This document shows positions 1-10,821 of a stretch of 64,000 nt of DNA, in pieces (position 1 is the first letter of the stretch; every line of letters begins with the position of its first letter). The DNA lies in NCBI RefSeq assembly GCF_901933205.1, contig NW_022148820.1:32038-96037 (forward strand), in the 5' to 3' direction. The notes beneath the pieces are model-generated. The model had not been told where the DNA came from and did not search any database. It saw only the letters and a program-made list of their open reading frames with translations. This stretch comes from Camarhynchus parvulus (lineage: Eukaryota > Chordata > Aves > Passeriformes > Thraupidae). Position numbers and translations under genes: made by a program.

Positions 1-2354
1 CGGGGCTGGGGGAGAGGGGAGGAACGTCAGAGACCCCTCCCCAAAAACCCTGAGACCCCAGACCCAAAAAACGCCAAAAAAATCCCCAAAAATTGAGTAA
101 AATTCCATTAAATGAGCCCAAAAATCCCATTTGAACCCCCCCAAAAATTCCCAAAAAATCCCAAAAATCCCATTTAAATCCCATTTAAAACCCCAAACTT
201 CCCAAAAATCCCCAAAGAAATCCCATTTAAACCCCCAAATTCCCCCCAAAATCCCATTTAGAACCCCAAAGTCCCCAAAAATTCCCCCAAAAATCCCATT
301 GAAACCCCCAAAAATCTCATTTAAACCCCCCAAAATCCCCCCAAAAATTCCCAAAAAAATCCCCAAAATTCCCATTTACCCCCAAAATCCCCATTTAACC
401 CCTTCATGCCCACCTTGTCCCCGCGGGCCGGGGCCAGCAGGCTCCAGTGCAGGGAGCCCCAAAATCCCATTGAAACCCCCAAAAATCCCATTGAAACCCC
501 CAAATTCTGCTAAAAATCCCACTTAAATCCCCCCAAAAAATAAAACAAATTCCCATTTAATCCCATTTAAACCCCCCAAAAATCCCCCCAAAATCCCATT
601 TAGAACCCCAAAGTCCCCAAAAATTCCCCAAAAAATCCCATTTAAACCCCCAAAAATCCCATTGAAACCCCCCAAAAACCCCCCAAAAATTCCCAAAAAA
701 TCCCCAAAATTCCCATTTAACCCCAAAAATCCCATTTACCCCCAAATTCCCCATTTAACCCCTTCATGCCCACCTTGTCCCCCGGGCCGGGGCCAGCAGG
801 CTCCAGTGCAGGGAGCCCCAAAATCCCATTGAAACCCCCAAAAATCCCCCCAAAAATCCCATTTAAACCCCCCCAAAAATTCCCAAAAAAATCCCAAAAA
901 TTCCCATTTAACCCCACAACTCCCGGTTTAACCCCTCGTTGCCCACCTTGTCCCCCCGTGCCGGGGCCAGCAGGCTCCAGTGCAGGGAGCCCCAAAATCC
1001 CATTGAAACCCCCAAAAATCCCATTGAAACCCCCAAAATCCCCCCAAAAATTCCCAAAAAATCCCAAAATTCCCATTTAACCCCAAATCCCCATTTAACC
1101 CCTTGTTGCCCACCTTGTCCCCGGCCGCAGGGCCAGCAGGCTCCAGTGCAGCCGGGCCAGGCTCAGGGAGCCCCAAAATCCCATTGAAACCCCCAAAATC
1201 CCATTGAAACCCCCAAAAGTGCCCCCAAAAAAATCCCAAAAATTCCCAAAAAAATCCCAAAAATTCCCATTTAACCCCAAAAATCCCCATTTAACCCCTC
1301 GTTGCCCACCTTGTCCCCGCGGGCCGGGGCCAGCAGGCTCCAGTGCAGGGAGCCCCAAAATCCCATTGAAACCCCCAAAAATCCCCCCCAAAAATCCCAT
1401 TTAAACCCCCCAAAATCCCCCCAAAAATTCCCAAAAAAATCCCAAAAATCCCATTTACCCCAAAATCCCCATTTAACCCCAAAATCCCCATTTAACCCCT
1501 TGTTGCCCACCTTGTCCCCGCGGGCCGGGGCCAGCAGGCTCCAGTGCAGGGAGCCCCCAAAATCCCATTGAAACCCCCAAAAATCCCATTGAAACCCCCA
1601 AAAGTCCCCCCAAAAATTCCCAAAAAAATCCCAAAAATTCCCATTTAACCCCAAAAATCCCCATTTAACCCCTCGTTGCCCACCTTGTCCCCGGGCCGGG
1701 GCCAGCAGGCTCCAGTGCAGGGAGCCCCAAAATCCCATTGAAACCCCCAAAAATCCCATTGAAACCCCCAAAAATCCCAAAAAGTCCCATTGAAACCCCC
1801 AAACTCCCCTTTAAAACCCCAAATTCTACCCAAAATCCCATTTAACCCCCCCAAAACTGCAAAAAAACTGCAAAAAAGCAAAAAAAAAAATATAAAAAAA
1901 TCCAATTGAAAACCCCCAAAAATTCTCCCAAAATCCCATTGAAACCCCCAAAAATCCCATTGAAACCCACCCAAAAATTCCCAAAAAAATCCCAAAAATT
2001 CCCATTTAACCCCACAACTCCCGGTTTAACCCCTTGTTGCCCACCTTGTCCCCGTGCGGGGCCAGCAGGCTCCAGTGCAGGGAGCCCCAAAATCCCATTG
2101 AAACCCCCAAAAATCCCCCCAAAAATTCCCAAAAAAATCCCAAAAATTCCCATTTAACCCCAAATCCCCATTTAACCCCAAATCCCCATTTAACCCCTTC
2201 ATGCCCACCTTGTCCCCGCGGGCCAGGGCCAGCAGGCTCCAGTGCAGCCGGGCCAGGCTCAGGGACCCCAAAAATCCCATTGAAACCCCCAAAAATCCCC
2301 CCAAAAATTCCCAAAAAAATCCCAAAAATCCCCATTTAACCCCTTGTTGCCCAC
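1..2354 (-). repeat. Intron array, ~180-bp units carrying the exon 18 3' end and donor
   Basis: Intron downstream of exon 18. The plus strand is C/A rich, built of motifs such as CCCAAAAATCCCATT. About nine units carry a copy of the last part of exon 18 plus its GT donor: near 411-456, 771-815, 941-990, 1111-1172, 1301-1353, 1501-1553, 1681-1722, 2041-2083 and 2201-2262. On the minus strand each copy reads WSLLAPARGDK followed by GTGGGC. Two copies (1111, 2201) and the true exon share a longer form with extra residues (LSLARLHWSL); the rest are shortened. Spacing is about 150-200 bp with two gaps near 360 bp. No other gene is seen. Confidence 0.85.
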
Positions 2355-2518
2355 CTTGTCCCCGCGGGCCGGGGCCAGCAGGCTCCAGTGCAGCCGGGCC
2401 AGGCTCAGGCTGTAGAGCTCGGCGCTCGGCGCCACGCGCTCCACGTGGAAGCGCTGCCCCCCGAACAGCAGCAGCGCCCCCGAGGCCTCGTGCAGCGACG
2501 CCGAGTGCCCGTACACAC
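2355..2518 (-). CDS. MEGF8: MEGF8 exon 18, kelch repeat of the second propeller
   Basis: The 164-bp exon begins after a TTTTTGGCCCAG acceptor (2519-2521) and ends at GACAAG|GTGGGC. It is entered in phase 1, completing the glycine codon begun in exon 17, and reads GVYGHSASLHEASGALLLFG, then GQRFHVERVAPSAELYSL and LHWSLLAPARGDK. This matches the mammalian kelch segment with YGHSAVYHEA, a GG doublet and FRFHVE. The GG and the aromatic residues are the usual kelch-blade marks. The reading frame is intact. In mammals the next segment is a variable linker before the next blade; that exon lies outside the window. The donor is weaker than consensus (G at +4) and is repeated nine times downstream. Confidence 0.9.
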
Positions 2519-4430
2519 CTGGGCCAAAAATCCGGGCTCAATTCCTGCGCTTTCGGGGCTTTTGGGCGTTTTTTGGGGCGTTTTTTGGACGGTTTTTTGA
2601 CGTTTTTTGGCCATTTTTTGGCCATTTTATGGGGTCGTTCTAGGGAGGTTTGGGGCCGTTTTGGGAGGATTTTGGGATGTTTAGGGGAGGTTTGGGGTTA
2701 TTTCAGAAAGGTTTGGGGTCATTTGGGGGTGAATTTTGGGGAATTTGGGTCTTTTTCGGTGATTTCGGGTCATTTGGGGCTGATTTGGGATCGTTTTTTG
2801 GGGGATTTTGGGGCCATTTCAGGAGGCTTCGAGGTCATCTCAGGGAGGTTTGGGGTCATCTCAGGAAGATTTAGGGGAATTTGGGGTGATTTTGGGGGGG
2901 ATTTTGGGGGGATTTAGGTAATTTTGGGGTCATTTTGGGTGATTTTGGGGTCATTTTGGGTGATTTTGGGGTCATTTTGGGTGGATTTTTGGGTCATTTT
3001 GGGTGAATTTGGGTGGATTTTGGGTGATTTTGAGGAGGTTTCAGGGGGATTTTGGGGAGGGGGCTCCACGTGGAAGCGCTGCCCCCCGAACAGCAGCAGC
3101 GCCCCCGAGGCCTCGTGCAGCGACGCCGAGTGCCCGTACACACCTGGGCCAAAAATCCGGGCTCAATTCCTGCGCTTTCGGGGCTTTTTGGGGGTTTTTG
3201 GGGCGTTTTTGGGGCGTTTTTTGGCCATTTTTTGGCCATTTTATGGGGTCGTTCTAGGGAGGTTTGGGGCCGTTTTGGGGAGGTTTGGGGTCACGTCAAG
3301 AAAGCTTGGAGTCATTTTCATGAGATTTGGAGTCATTTGGGGGTGAATTTTGGGGAATTTGAGTCATTTTGGGGTGAATTTGGGGCATTTTGGGTCATTT
3401 TGGGGTGAATTTGGGGCATTTTGGGGCATTTTTCTGGGGTTTTTTTGGTCACTTTATTGGGGAGTTCAAGGTCTTTTAGGGGAGGTTTGGGGTCATTTCA
3501 GGAAAGTTTGGGGTGATTTGGGGAGGTTTGGGGTCATTTTGGGGTGAATTCTGCAGATTTTGGGTCATTTGGGGTCATTTGGGCTGATTTTTTGGGGGAT
3601 TTTGGGGCCATTTCAGGAGGTGGTTCGAGGTCATCTCAGGGAGGTCTGGGATCATTTCTGGGAGATTTGGGGCAATTTGGGGGTGAATTCTGGAGATTTT
3701 GGGTCATTTTGGGGGAATTTGGGTCATTTTCGGTGATTTTGGGTCATTTTCAGTGATTTTGGGTCATTTGGGGCTGATTTGGGATGATTTTTTGGGGGAT
3801 TTTGGGGCCATTTCAGGAGGCGGTTCGAGGTCATTTCAGGGAGGTTTGGGGTCATCTCAGGAACATTTAGGGGAATTTTGGGTGATTTTGGGGGGAATTA
3901 GGTAATTTTGGGGGGAATTTTGGGTGATTTTGGGTCATTTGGGGCTGATTTGGGATCGTTTTTTGGGGGATTTTGGGGCCATTTCAGGAGGTGGTTCAAG
4001 GTCATCTCAGGGAGGTTTGGGATCATTTCTGGGAGATTTGGGGTCATTTTGGGGTGAATTCTGGAGATTTTGGGTCATTTTGGGGGAATCTGGGTCATTT
4101 TCAGTGATTTTGGGTCATTTTGGGCTGATTCGGGCTGATTTTTTGGGGGATTTTGGGGCCATTTCAGGAGGCGGTTCGAGGTCATCTCAGGGAGGTTTGG
4201 GGTGAATTTTTGAGGCTTTGGGGTCATTTTGGGGTGAATTTTGGGTCATTTTGGGTGAATTTAGGGAATTTCGGGGTGATTTTGGGCTGAATTCCTGCGG
4301 TTTTGGGGCATTTTTTGGGGATTTTTTGGGCATTTCATGGGGAGGGTTCAAGGTCCTTTAGGGAGGTTTGGGGTGATTTTGGGAGGATTTGGGGCCGTTT
4401 CGGGGAGGTTTGGGCTCATTTTCTCCCAAA
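2519..4430 (-). repeat. Intron array, GGGTCATTTTGGG-type repeats
   Basis: Intron between exons 17 and 18. The plus strand is G/T rich, made of short irregular units around GGTCATTTTGGGGTGAATTT, with a longer unit near 190-220 bp (for example GATTTTTTGGGGGATTTTGG recurring near 2795, 3587, 3787, 3958 and 4138). Strand composition flips to C/T rich at about 4430. It includes one copy of the 5' half of exon 18, listed separately. No independent gene is seen. Confidence 0.8.
3063..3143 (-). pseudogene. Duplicate of the 5' half of MEGF8 exon 18 with its acceptor
   Basis: An 81-bp stretch repeats the start of exon 18 almost exactly, from the acceptor side (TTTTTGGCCCAG, then GTGTGTACGG) to the residues RFHVE, where it breaks off into repeat sequence. 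The flanking intron is copied too (CCGGGCTCAATTCCTGCGC). It has a usable-looking acceptor but no matching donor at its break, so using it would run into intron. It reads in the same frame as exon 18. The near identity points to a recent duplication. Confidence 0.85.
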
Positions 4431-5245
4431 TTTTTCCCATTTTCCCAATTCCCCTCACCTGTGGGAGGGGGGGGTCTCGATCTGGACCACCACCCCCCAA
4501 TTTCCCCCCTTTTTTCCCTATTTTCCCCCAATTTCCCCTTTTTTTCTCATTTTCCCCCTTTTTTTTCTATTTTTCCCCAATTTTTCCCTTTTCCCCCCAT
4601 TTTCACCTGTGGGGGGGCTCCCCGAGGTGCCTCCCACCCCCCAATTTTCCCCCCTTTTTTCCCCATTTCACCCCCAAATTTTTCCCTTTTTTTCTCATTT
4701 TTTCCTCATTTTTTTCTCATTTTTTACCCTTTTTTTTCCATTTTTCCCAATTTTTTCCCAATTTTTTCCCTTTTCCCCCATTTTCACCTGTGGGGGGGAT
4801 CCCCGAGGTGCCTCCCACCCCCCAATTTTCCCCCCTTTTTCCCCATTTCACCCCCAAATTTTTCCCTTTTTTTCTCATTTTTTCCCCTTTTTTTCCATTT
4901 TTCCATTTTTTCCCAATTTTTTCCCTTTTCCCCCATTTTCACCTGTGGGGGTCCCCGAGGTGCCTCCCACCCCCCCAAATTTCCCCCAGTTTTTCCCTAT
5001 TTCACCCCCAATTTTCCTCATTTTTTTCTCATTTTTTACCCTTTTTTTTCCATTTTTCCATTTTTTCCCAATTTTTTCCCTTTTTCCCCATTTTCACCTG
5101 TGGGGGGTCCCCGAGGTGCCTCCCACCCCCAATTTTCCCCCCATTTTTTCCCCATTTCACCCCCAATTTTCCTCATTTTTTCCCCTTTTTTTTCCCTTTT
5201 TTTCCCAATTTTTCCCAATTTTTTCCCTTTTCGCCCCATTTTCAC
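4431..5245 (-). repeat. Intron array, ~155-180-bp units carrying the exon 17 3' end and donor
   Basis: Intron immediately downstream of exon 17. The plus strand is pyrimidine rich (CCCATTTTTCCCAATTTT). Four units repeat the last ~35 bases of exon 17 with its donor, near 4605-4638, 4786-4822, 4940-4970 and 5096-5130; on the minus strand each ends GGGACCCCCACAG|GTGAAAATG or close to it. A fifth, decayed unit begins near 4458. Each copy differs from the true exon (GGTGGGAGGCACC against GGTGGCCGCCACC), so the copies were homogenised among themselves. Confidence 0.85.
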
Positions 5246-5417
5246 CTGTGGGGGGGGTCCCCGAGGTGGCGGCCACCGCCCAGGTTGCCGAGGGGGGGTC
5301 GAAGATCAGCAGCTCGGTGTTGAAGCCGTTCTGGGGCGAGAAGCCCCCGACCAAAAAAACCCCGCGGGACCCGACGGCGGTCAGCGAGTGCCCGGCCACG
5401 GCCGGCACCTGCGGGGC
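5246..5417 (-). CDS. MEGF8: MEGF8 exon 17, kelch repeat of the second propeller
   Basis: The 172-bp exon starts after GTATTCGCAG and ends ACAG|GTGAAA. It reads APQVPAVAGHSLTAVGSRGV, FLVGGFSPQNGFNTELLIF, then DPPSATWAVAATSGTPPTG. This follows the mammalian MEGF8 blade with ELPAVAGHTLTA, VGGYSPENGFN and SGTPPTG. The GG doublet and the tryptophan 29 residues later are kelch hallmarks. Entry is phase 0 and exit is phase 1, both matching the neighbours. The frame is intact. Both edges of this exon are repeated in the flanking introns: four copies of its 5' end upstream, four of its 3' end downstream. Confidence 0.93.
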
Positions 5418-6300
5418 CTGCGAATACGGGGTTAAAACATCGAAATTCGGGTTCGGGACCCCCAAAAATGGGATCGGGACCCCCGAAAATGGGGTTGGGG
5501 GCTGAAATTTGGGGGTTTTGGGGCTGAAATTCGGGATCGGGACCCCCAAATTCGGGACCTGCCCGGGGTCAGCGAGTGCCCGGCCACGGCCGGCACCTGT
5601 GGGGCCTGCAAATTTGGGGTTAAAACATCGAAATTCGGGGTTAAAACATTGAAATTCGGGTTCGGGACCCCCAAAAATGGGATCGGGACCCCCGAAAATG
5701 GGGTTGGGGGCTGAAATTTGGGGGTTTTGGGGCTGAAATTTGGGATCGGGACCCCCAAATCTGGGGTCAGCGAGTGCCCGGCCAAGGCTGGGACCTGAGG
5801 GGCCTGCAACCAAAATTTGGGGTTAAAACATGAAAATTCGGGTTCAGGACCCCCAAAAATGGGATCGGGACCCCCGAAAATGGGGTTGGGGGTTGAAATT
5901 TGGGGGTTTTGGGGCTGAAATTTGGGATCGGGACCCCCAAATTTGGGGTCAGCGAGTGCCCGGCCACGGCCGGCACCTGCGGGGCCTGCAAATTTGGGGT
6001 TAAAACATCGAAATTCGGGGTTAAAACATTGAAATTCGGGATCAGGACCCCCAAAAATGGGATCGGGACCCCCAAAAATGGGGTTGGGAGCTGAAATTTG
6101 GGGGTTTTGGGGCTGAAATTTGGGATTGGGACCCCCAAATTTGGGACCTGCCCAGGGTCAGCGAGTGCCGGCCACGGCTGGCACCTGTGGGGCCTGGAAT
6201 GCAAATTTGGGGTTAAAACATCGAAATTTGGGGTTAAAACATCGAAATTCAGGATCCAGACCCCCAAAAATGGGATCAGGACCCCAAAATTTTGGGTGAA
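5418..6300 (-). repeat. Intron array, ~190-bp units carrying the exon 17 5' end and acceptor
   Basis: Intron between exons 16 and 17. Four units repeat the acceptor and first ~40 bases of exon 17, near 5565-5610, 5764-5806, 5947-5990 and 6158-6200 (minus strand: a CAG followed by GCCCCACAGGTGCCGGCC or close). Between them lie G-rich sequences such as GGGATCGGGACCCCC. The copies differ in detail (for example CAGGTCCCAGCCTTGGCC in the second). If spliced to, each would open in the exon 17 frame and then enter intron. Confidence 0.85.
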
Positions 6301-7500
6301 CCCCGGGTGAATTTTGGGCTGATTTCGGGTGAGTTTGGGGTGAATTTTGGGCTGATTTTTGGGCAAATTTAGGGTGAATTTTGGGCTGATTTGGGGTGAA
6401 TTTTGGGCTGATTTGGGGTGAATTTTTAGGTGAATTTGGGGTGAATTTGGGCGCATTTCGGGTGAATTTTTAGGTGAATTTTGGGCTAATTTTGGGCTGA
6501 ATTTTGGGCTCATTTCGGGTGAATTTTTAGGTGAATTCTGGGCTGATTTCGGGCGCATTTCGGGCACTCACCTGCAGGCGGCGCCACTGCAGCGAGCTGA
6601 GGTTCAGCAGCCACGTGTCCGAATTTTGGGCTGATTTCAGGTGAATTTTGAGCTGATTTTGGGTGAATTTTGGGCTGATTTGGGGTGAATTTTTAGGTGA
6701 AATTTGGGCTCATTTCGGGTGAATTTTTAGGTGAATTTTGGGCTAATTTTGGGCTGAATTTTGGGCTCATTTCGGGTGAATTTTGAGCTGATTTTGGGTG
6801 AATTTTGGGCTGATTTGGGGTGAATTTTTAGGTGAATTTTGGGCTAATTTTGGGCTGAATTTTGGGCTCATTTCGGGTGAATTTTTAGGTGAATTTTGGG
6901 CTAATTTTGGGCTGAATTTTGGGCTCATTTCGGGTGAATTTTTAGGTGAATTTTGGGCTAATTTTGGGCTGAATTTTGGGCTCATTTCGGGTGAATTTTT
7001 AGGTGAATTCTGGGCTGATTTCGGGCGCATTTCGGGCACTCACCTGCAGGCGGCGCCACTGCAGCGAGCTGAGGTTCAGCAGCCACGTGTCCGAATTTTG
7101 GGCTGATTTTGGGTGAATTTTGGGCTCATTTCGGGTGAATTTTTAGGTGAATTTTGGGCTAATTTTGGGCTGAATTTTGGGCTCATTTCGGGTGAATTTT
7201 TAGGTGAATTTTGGGCTAATTTTGGGCTGAATTTTGGGCTCATTTCGGGTGAATTTTTAGGTGAATTCTGGGCTGATTTCGGGCGCATTTCGGGCACTCA
7301 CCTGCAGCGGCGCCACTGCAGCGAGCTGAGGTTCAGCAGCCACGTGTCCGAATTTTGGGCTGATTTTGGGTGAATTTTGGGCTGATTTCGGGTGAATTTT
7401 TAGGTGAATTTTGGGCTGATTTTGGGCTGAATTTTGGGCTCATTTCGGGTGAATTTTTAGGTGAATTTGGGGTGAATTTGGGCGCATTTCGGGCACTCAC
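6301..7500 (-). repeat. Intron array, GAATTTTGGGCTGATTT units with exon 16 3' end copies
   Basis: Intron immediately downstream of exon 16. The basic unit is about 60 bp on the plus strand (GGTGAATTTTTAGGTGAATT and GGGCTGAATTTTGGGCTCAT). Three copies of the last ~45 bases of exon 16 with the GTGAGTG donor are embedded near 6567-6621, 7042-7096 and 7303-7352. They encode DTWLLNLSSLQWRRLQ; the third lacks one base in the LQ region. The flanking repeat is copied with them, giving larger units of about 260 and 475 bp. Confidence 0.85.
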
Positions 7501-7705
7501 CTGCAGGCGGCGCCACTGCAGCGAGCTGAGGTTCAGCAGCCACGTGTCCGAGGCCACCCCGGCCCACGTGAGCCCCCCCACGAGCAGCAGCGCCCCGGCC
7601 CCCGGCAGGGGCGTGGCCGCGTGCAGGTACCGGGGGGCGGGGCCGGCCCCGCCCTCCCCCTCCCCCGCCAGCACCTGAGTCCAGCGGCGATCCCGGACCG
7701 AGTAC
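7501..7705 (-). CDS. MEGF8: MEGF8 exon 16, kelch repeats of the second propeller
   Basis: The 205-bp exon starts after CCCCCCAG and ends CTGCAG|GTGAGTG, a strong donor. It reads YSVRDRRWTQVLAGEGE, GPAPRYLHAATPLPGAGAL, LVGGLTWAGVASDTWLLNL and SSLQWRRLQ. The mammalian counterpart is YSVSERRWTQMLAG ... LLGGLTAGGVTRDFWVLNLTTLQWR. Its first base completes the arginine codon left by exon 15 (phase 2 to 0). The VGG and W residues mark a kelch blade. The frame is intact. Confidence 0.93.
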
Positions 7706-8412
7706 CTGGGGGGGGCGGGGACACGGGGGTCAGGTGAGGTCACGGGGTCACGTGAGGTCAGGTGAGGTCAGGCGAGGTCAATTTTGGGGAATTTTGAGCG
7801 ATTTTTGGGGTTATTTTGGGGCATTTTTTAGGATATTTCTCGTCGTTTTGGGCTACTTCCGGGCCATTTTTTAGGATATTTTTGGGGCATTTCATGGATA
7901 ATTTTTTGGGGTGTTTTTGGTTGTTTCGGGCATTTTTGGGCTATTTTTGGGGTATTTTTTGGGCTATTTTTGGGGTATTTTTGGGGGTAATTTTGGAGGG
8001 TTTTTGGGTATTTTTTTGGCTCATTTTTGGGTATTTTGGGATGATTATTGTGGGTATTTTTGGGCTATTTCTGAGGCTATTCTGGGCGTTTTTGGGGCTG
8101 TTTTTGGGGTGGTTTCGGGGCTATTCCTGCCCCGTTTTTGGGGCGATTTCGGGGCGTTTTGGGGCTGTTTTTGGGGTGGTTTTGGGCGCTTTTTGGGGCT
8201 GGTTTTTGGGGTGGTTTCGGGGCTATTCCTGCCCCGTTTTTGGGGTGATTTGGGGCGTTTTTGGGGCTGGTTTTTGGGGTGGTTTCGGGGCTATTCCTGC
8301 CCCGTTTTTGGGGCGATTTCGGGCCGTTTTGGGGCTGGTTTTGGGGTGGTTTCGGGGCTATTTCTGCCCCGTTTTTGGGGTGATTTCGGGCGTTTTTGGG
8401 CTCCCCACTCAC
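7706..8412 (-). repeat. Intron with 60-90-bp G-rich repeats
   Basis: After a short stretch of GGTCAGGTGAGGTCA repeats (7726-7780), the plus strand is TTTTTGGG-rich. From 8095 to 8400 a 60-90-bp unit recurs four to five times, marked by GGGGCTATTCCTGCCCCG and GTTTTTGGGGTGATTT. No exon sequence is contained in this unit, unlike most arrays here. No gene is seen. Confidence 0.75.
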
Positions 8413-8529
8413 CTGTAGAGGCTGTCCAGAGGTCCCTGGGCCAGGCTGAGCCCCCCGAAGAGCCAGAGGGTTTGTTGGGGGTTTCAGGGCCAGGCTGTGC
8501 CCCAGGCGCCGCAGGACCGCCGGGGAATC
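8413..8529 (-). CDS. MEGF8: MEGF8 exon 15, first kelch blade of the second propeller (apparent frameshift)
   Basis: The 117-bp exon starts after ATCCCAG and ends CTACAG|GTGAGT. It opens in the exon 14 frame as DSPAVLRRLGHSLAL, matching mammalian FLHRLGHTM, but the second half, LWLFGGLSLAQGPLDSLYR, lies in another frame. Removing one base from the AAACCCCC run (plus-strand GGGGGTTT at 8470-8477) restores one frame, gives exactly the mammalian spacing between the GH and LW residues, and gives the phase exon 16 needs. A one-base sequencing or assembly error is likely; real disruption is possible. Copies of its 5' end lie upstream, some closer to the mammalian sequence. Confidence 0.85.
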
Positions 8530-9340
8530 CTGGGATGGATTTTGGGGTGAAATTGGGCGATTTTGGGAAAATTCCGGTGAAATTCGGGGATTTTTAGGGG
8601 TTTTGGGGGAATTTTGGGGGATTTTTCGGGGATTTTTTGGGGGTTTTGGGGAGGCTGTGCCCCAGGCCCGCAGGATTTGGGGGAACTGGAGGGTTTTGGG
8701 GTGAAATTGGTTTTGGGAAAATTCGGTGAAATTCGGGATTTTTAGGGGTTAGGGGGTTGGGGGATTTCGGGTTTGGTTTGGGGAGGCTGTGCCCCAGGCG
8801 CCGCAGGAACCGCCCGGGCAAGTCCTGGGAGGGATTTTGGGGTGAAATCCGGGGATTTTGGGAAAATTCTGGTGAAATTGTGTGTTTTGGGGTGAATTTT
8901 TGGGGTTTCTGGAGATTTTTGGGGTTTTTTGGGGACTTTTTTTTGGGTTTTGGGGAGGCTGTGCCACAAGAACCGGCCCAGGAACTCCTGCTGAGATTTT
9001 GGGGTGAAACCCAGGGATTTTGGGAAAATTCCGGTGAAAATCCGGGATTTTTAGGGGTTTTAGGGGAATTTTGGGGGATTTTTTGGGGTTTTTTGGGGTT
9101 TTGGGGAGGCTGTGCCCCTGGCGCCGCAGGAACCGCCCTGGCGAGTCCTGGGAGGGATTTTGGGGTGAAATCCGGGGATTTTGGGAAAATTCCGGTGAAA
9201 TTTGGGCATTTTTTGTGAACTTTTGGGGGTTTTTTAGGGGTTTTTAGGGGATTTTTTGGGGTTTTGGGGAGGCTGTGCCCCAGGCGCCCCAGGAACCGCC
9301 CGGGGGAGTCCTGAGAGCAATTTTGGGGTGAAATCCGGGG
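8530..9340 (-). repeat. Intron array, ~150-180-bp units carrying the exon 15 5' end and acceptor
   Basis: Intron between exons 14 and 15. Five partial copies of the first part of exon 15 lie near 8649-8682, 8780-8829, 8957-8985, 9107-9153 and 9268-9313. On the minus strand a good copy is CCCAG|GACTTGCCCGGGCGG, then a stretch encoding RFLRRLGHSL. The joining sequence is GGATTTTGGGGTGAAATCC and GGGAAAATTCCGGTGAAA. The copies at 8660 and 8957 carry deletions. Each good copy has an acceptor-like AG but no donor where it ends. Confidence 0.85.
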
Positions 9341-10711
9341 ATTTTGGGAAAATTCCAGTGAAATTTGTGTGTTTTGGGGTGAATTTTTGGGATTTGTGGA
9401 GATTTTTGGGGGTTTTGGGGGAATTTTTTTGGGGTATTTTGGGTGTTTGGGATGGGTTTTTGAGGCGATTTCGGGGTTTTTGGGGTCCCTTGTTTTGGGG
9501 GGTATTTGGGATGGGTTTTTGGGGTGATTTTGGGGTTTTTGGGGTCCCTCATCTCAGGGGGTTTTTGGGGTTTTTTTCAGGGGTTTTGGGGTGATTAGGG
9601 GGCTTTTTGGGGTCCCTTGTTTTGGGGGTATTTAGGATGGGTTTTTGGGGTGTTTGGGATGGGTTTTTGGGGCAATTTCGGGGATTTCAGGGTGCCTTGT
9701 TTTGGGGGTGTCTGGGATGGATTTTTGGGGTGTTTGGGATGGATTTTTGGGGCGATTTCAGGGATTTCGGGGTGCCTTGTTTTGGGGGTGTTTGGGATGA
9801 ATTTTTGGGGTGTTTGGGATGGATTTTTGGGGCGATTTCGGGGATTTCAGGATGCCTTGTTTTGGGGGTATTTGGGATGGATTTTTGGGGTGTTTGGGGT
9901 GATTTTTGGGGCGATTTCGGGGATTTCAGGATGCCTTGTTTTGGGGGTATTTGGGATGGATTTTTGGGGTGTTTGGGATGGATTTTGGGGCGATTTCAGG
10001 GATTTCGGGGTGCCTTGTTTTGGGGGTGTTTGGGATGGATTTTTGGGGTGTTTGGGATGGATTTTTGGGGTGTTTGGGATGGATTTTTGGGGCAATTTCG
10101 GGGATTTCGGGGTGCCTTGTTTTGGGGTGTTTGGGATGGATTTTTGGGGCAATTTCGGGGATTTCGGGGTGCCTTGTTTTGGGGGTGTTTGGGATGGATT
10201 TTTGGGGTGTTTGGGGTGATTTTTGGGGCGATTTCGGTGATTTCGGGGTGCCTTGTTTTGGGCATGTTTGGGATGGATTTTGGGGGTGTTTGGGGTGATT
10301 TTTGGGGGCGATTTCGGGGACCCTTGTTTTGGGGGTATTTGGGATGGATTTTGGGGGTTTTGGGATGGATTTTTGGGGCGATTTTGGGGTTTTTGGGGTC
10401 CCTCATCTCGGGGGGTTTTTGGGGTGTTTGGGATGGATTTTTGGGGTTTTGGGATGGATTTTTGGGGCGATTTCGGGGATTTTGGGGGCCTCCGGGGGGT
10501 GGTGTTTTTTTTGGGTGTTTGGGGGGTTTTTGGGGTGTTTGGGGTGATTTTTGGGGCGATTTCGGGGATTTCGGGGAGCCTTGTTTTGGGGGTATTTGGG
10601 ATGGATTTTTGGGGTGTTTGGGATGGATTTTTGGGGCGATTTTGGGGATTTCGGGGTGCCTTGTTTTGGGGTGTTTGGGGTGATTTTTGGGGCGATTTCG
10701 GGGAGCCTCAC
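9341..10711 (-). repeat. Intron array, GGGATGGATTTTTGGGG units
   Basis: The plus strand carries ~60-85-bp units built from TTTGGGATGGATTTTTGGGG, GCGATTTCGGGGATTTCGGG and TGCCTTGTTTTGGGGG, about fifteen times, next to exon 14. The GGCGATTTCGGGGAGCC segment beside the exon 14 donor is the intron part of the unit, but no exon bases are captured. Dense runs of four to five G on the plus strand could form G-quadruplexes on the template-complement strand. No gene is seen. Confidence 0.8.
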
Positions 10712-10821
10712 CTCCTCGGGGCTGTCCCCCAGCAGCTGCTCCCACACGATGCTCCCCGGCCCCAGGGGGGTGGAGCAGTTGGGACCCCCGAAACCTTCGG
10801 GGCACTCACAGACCCCCGAGC
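10712..10821 (-). CDS. MEGF8: MEGF8 exon 14, EGF-like end and start of second propeller (one base short)
   Basis: The 110-bp exon starts after GGGGTTCCAG and ends GAGGAG|GTGAGG. It encodes GVCECPEGFGGPNCSTPLGP, then GSIVWEQLLGDSPEE, matching mammalian GVCICAEGFGGPDCATKL ... LVWETLMDS. Exon 13 ends in phase 0, but this exon reads correctly only if the GGGGG run after GCTC (plus-strand C run 10813-10817) had six bases, giving ARGVCEC against mammalian SLGVCIC. Exit is then phase 0, as exon 15 needs. A homopolymer undercall is the simplest reading. It closes an EGF-like module (C-x-C, GFGG, final C) and enters the kelch domain. Confidence 0.85.
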
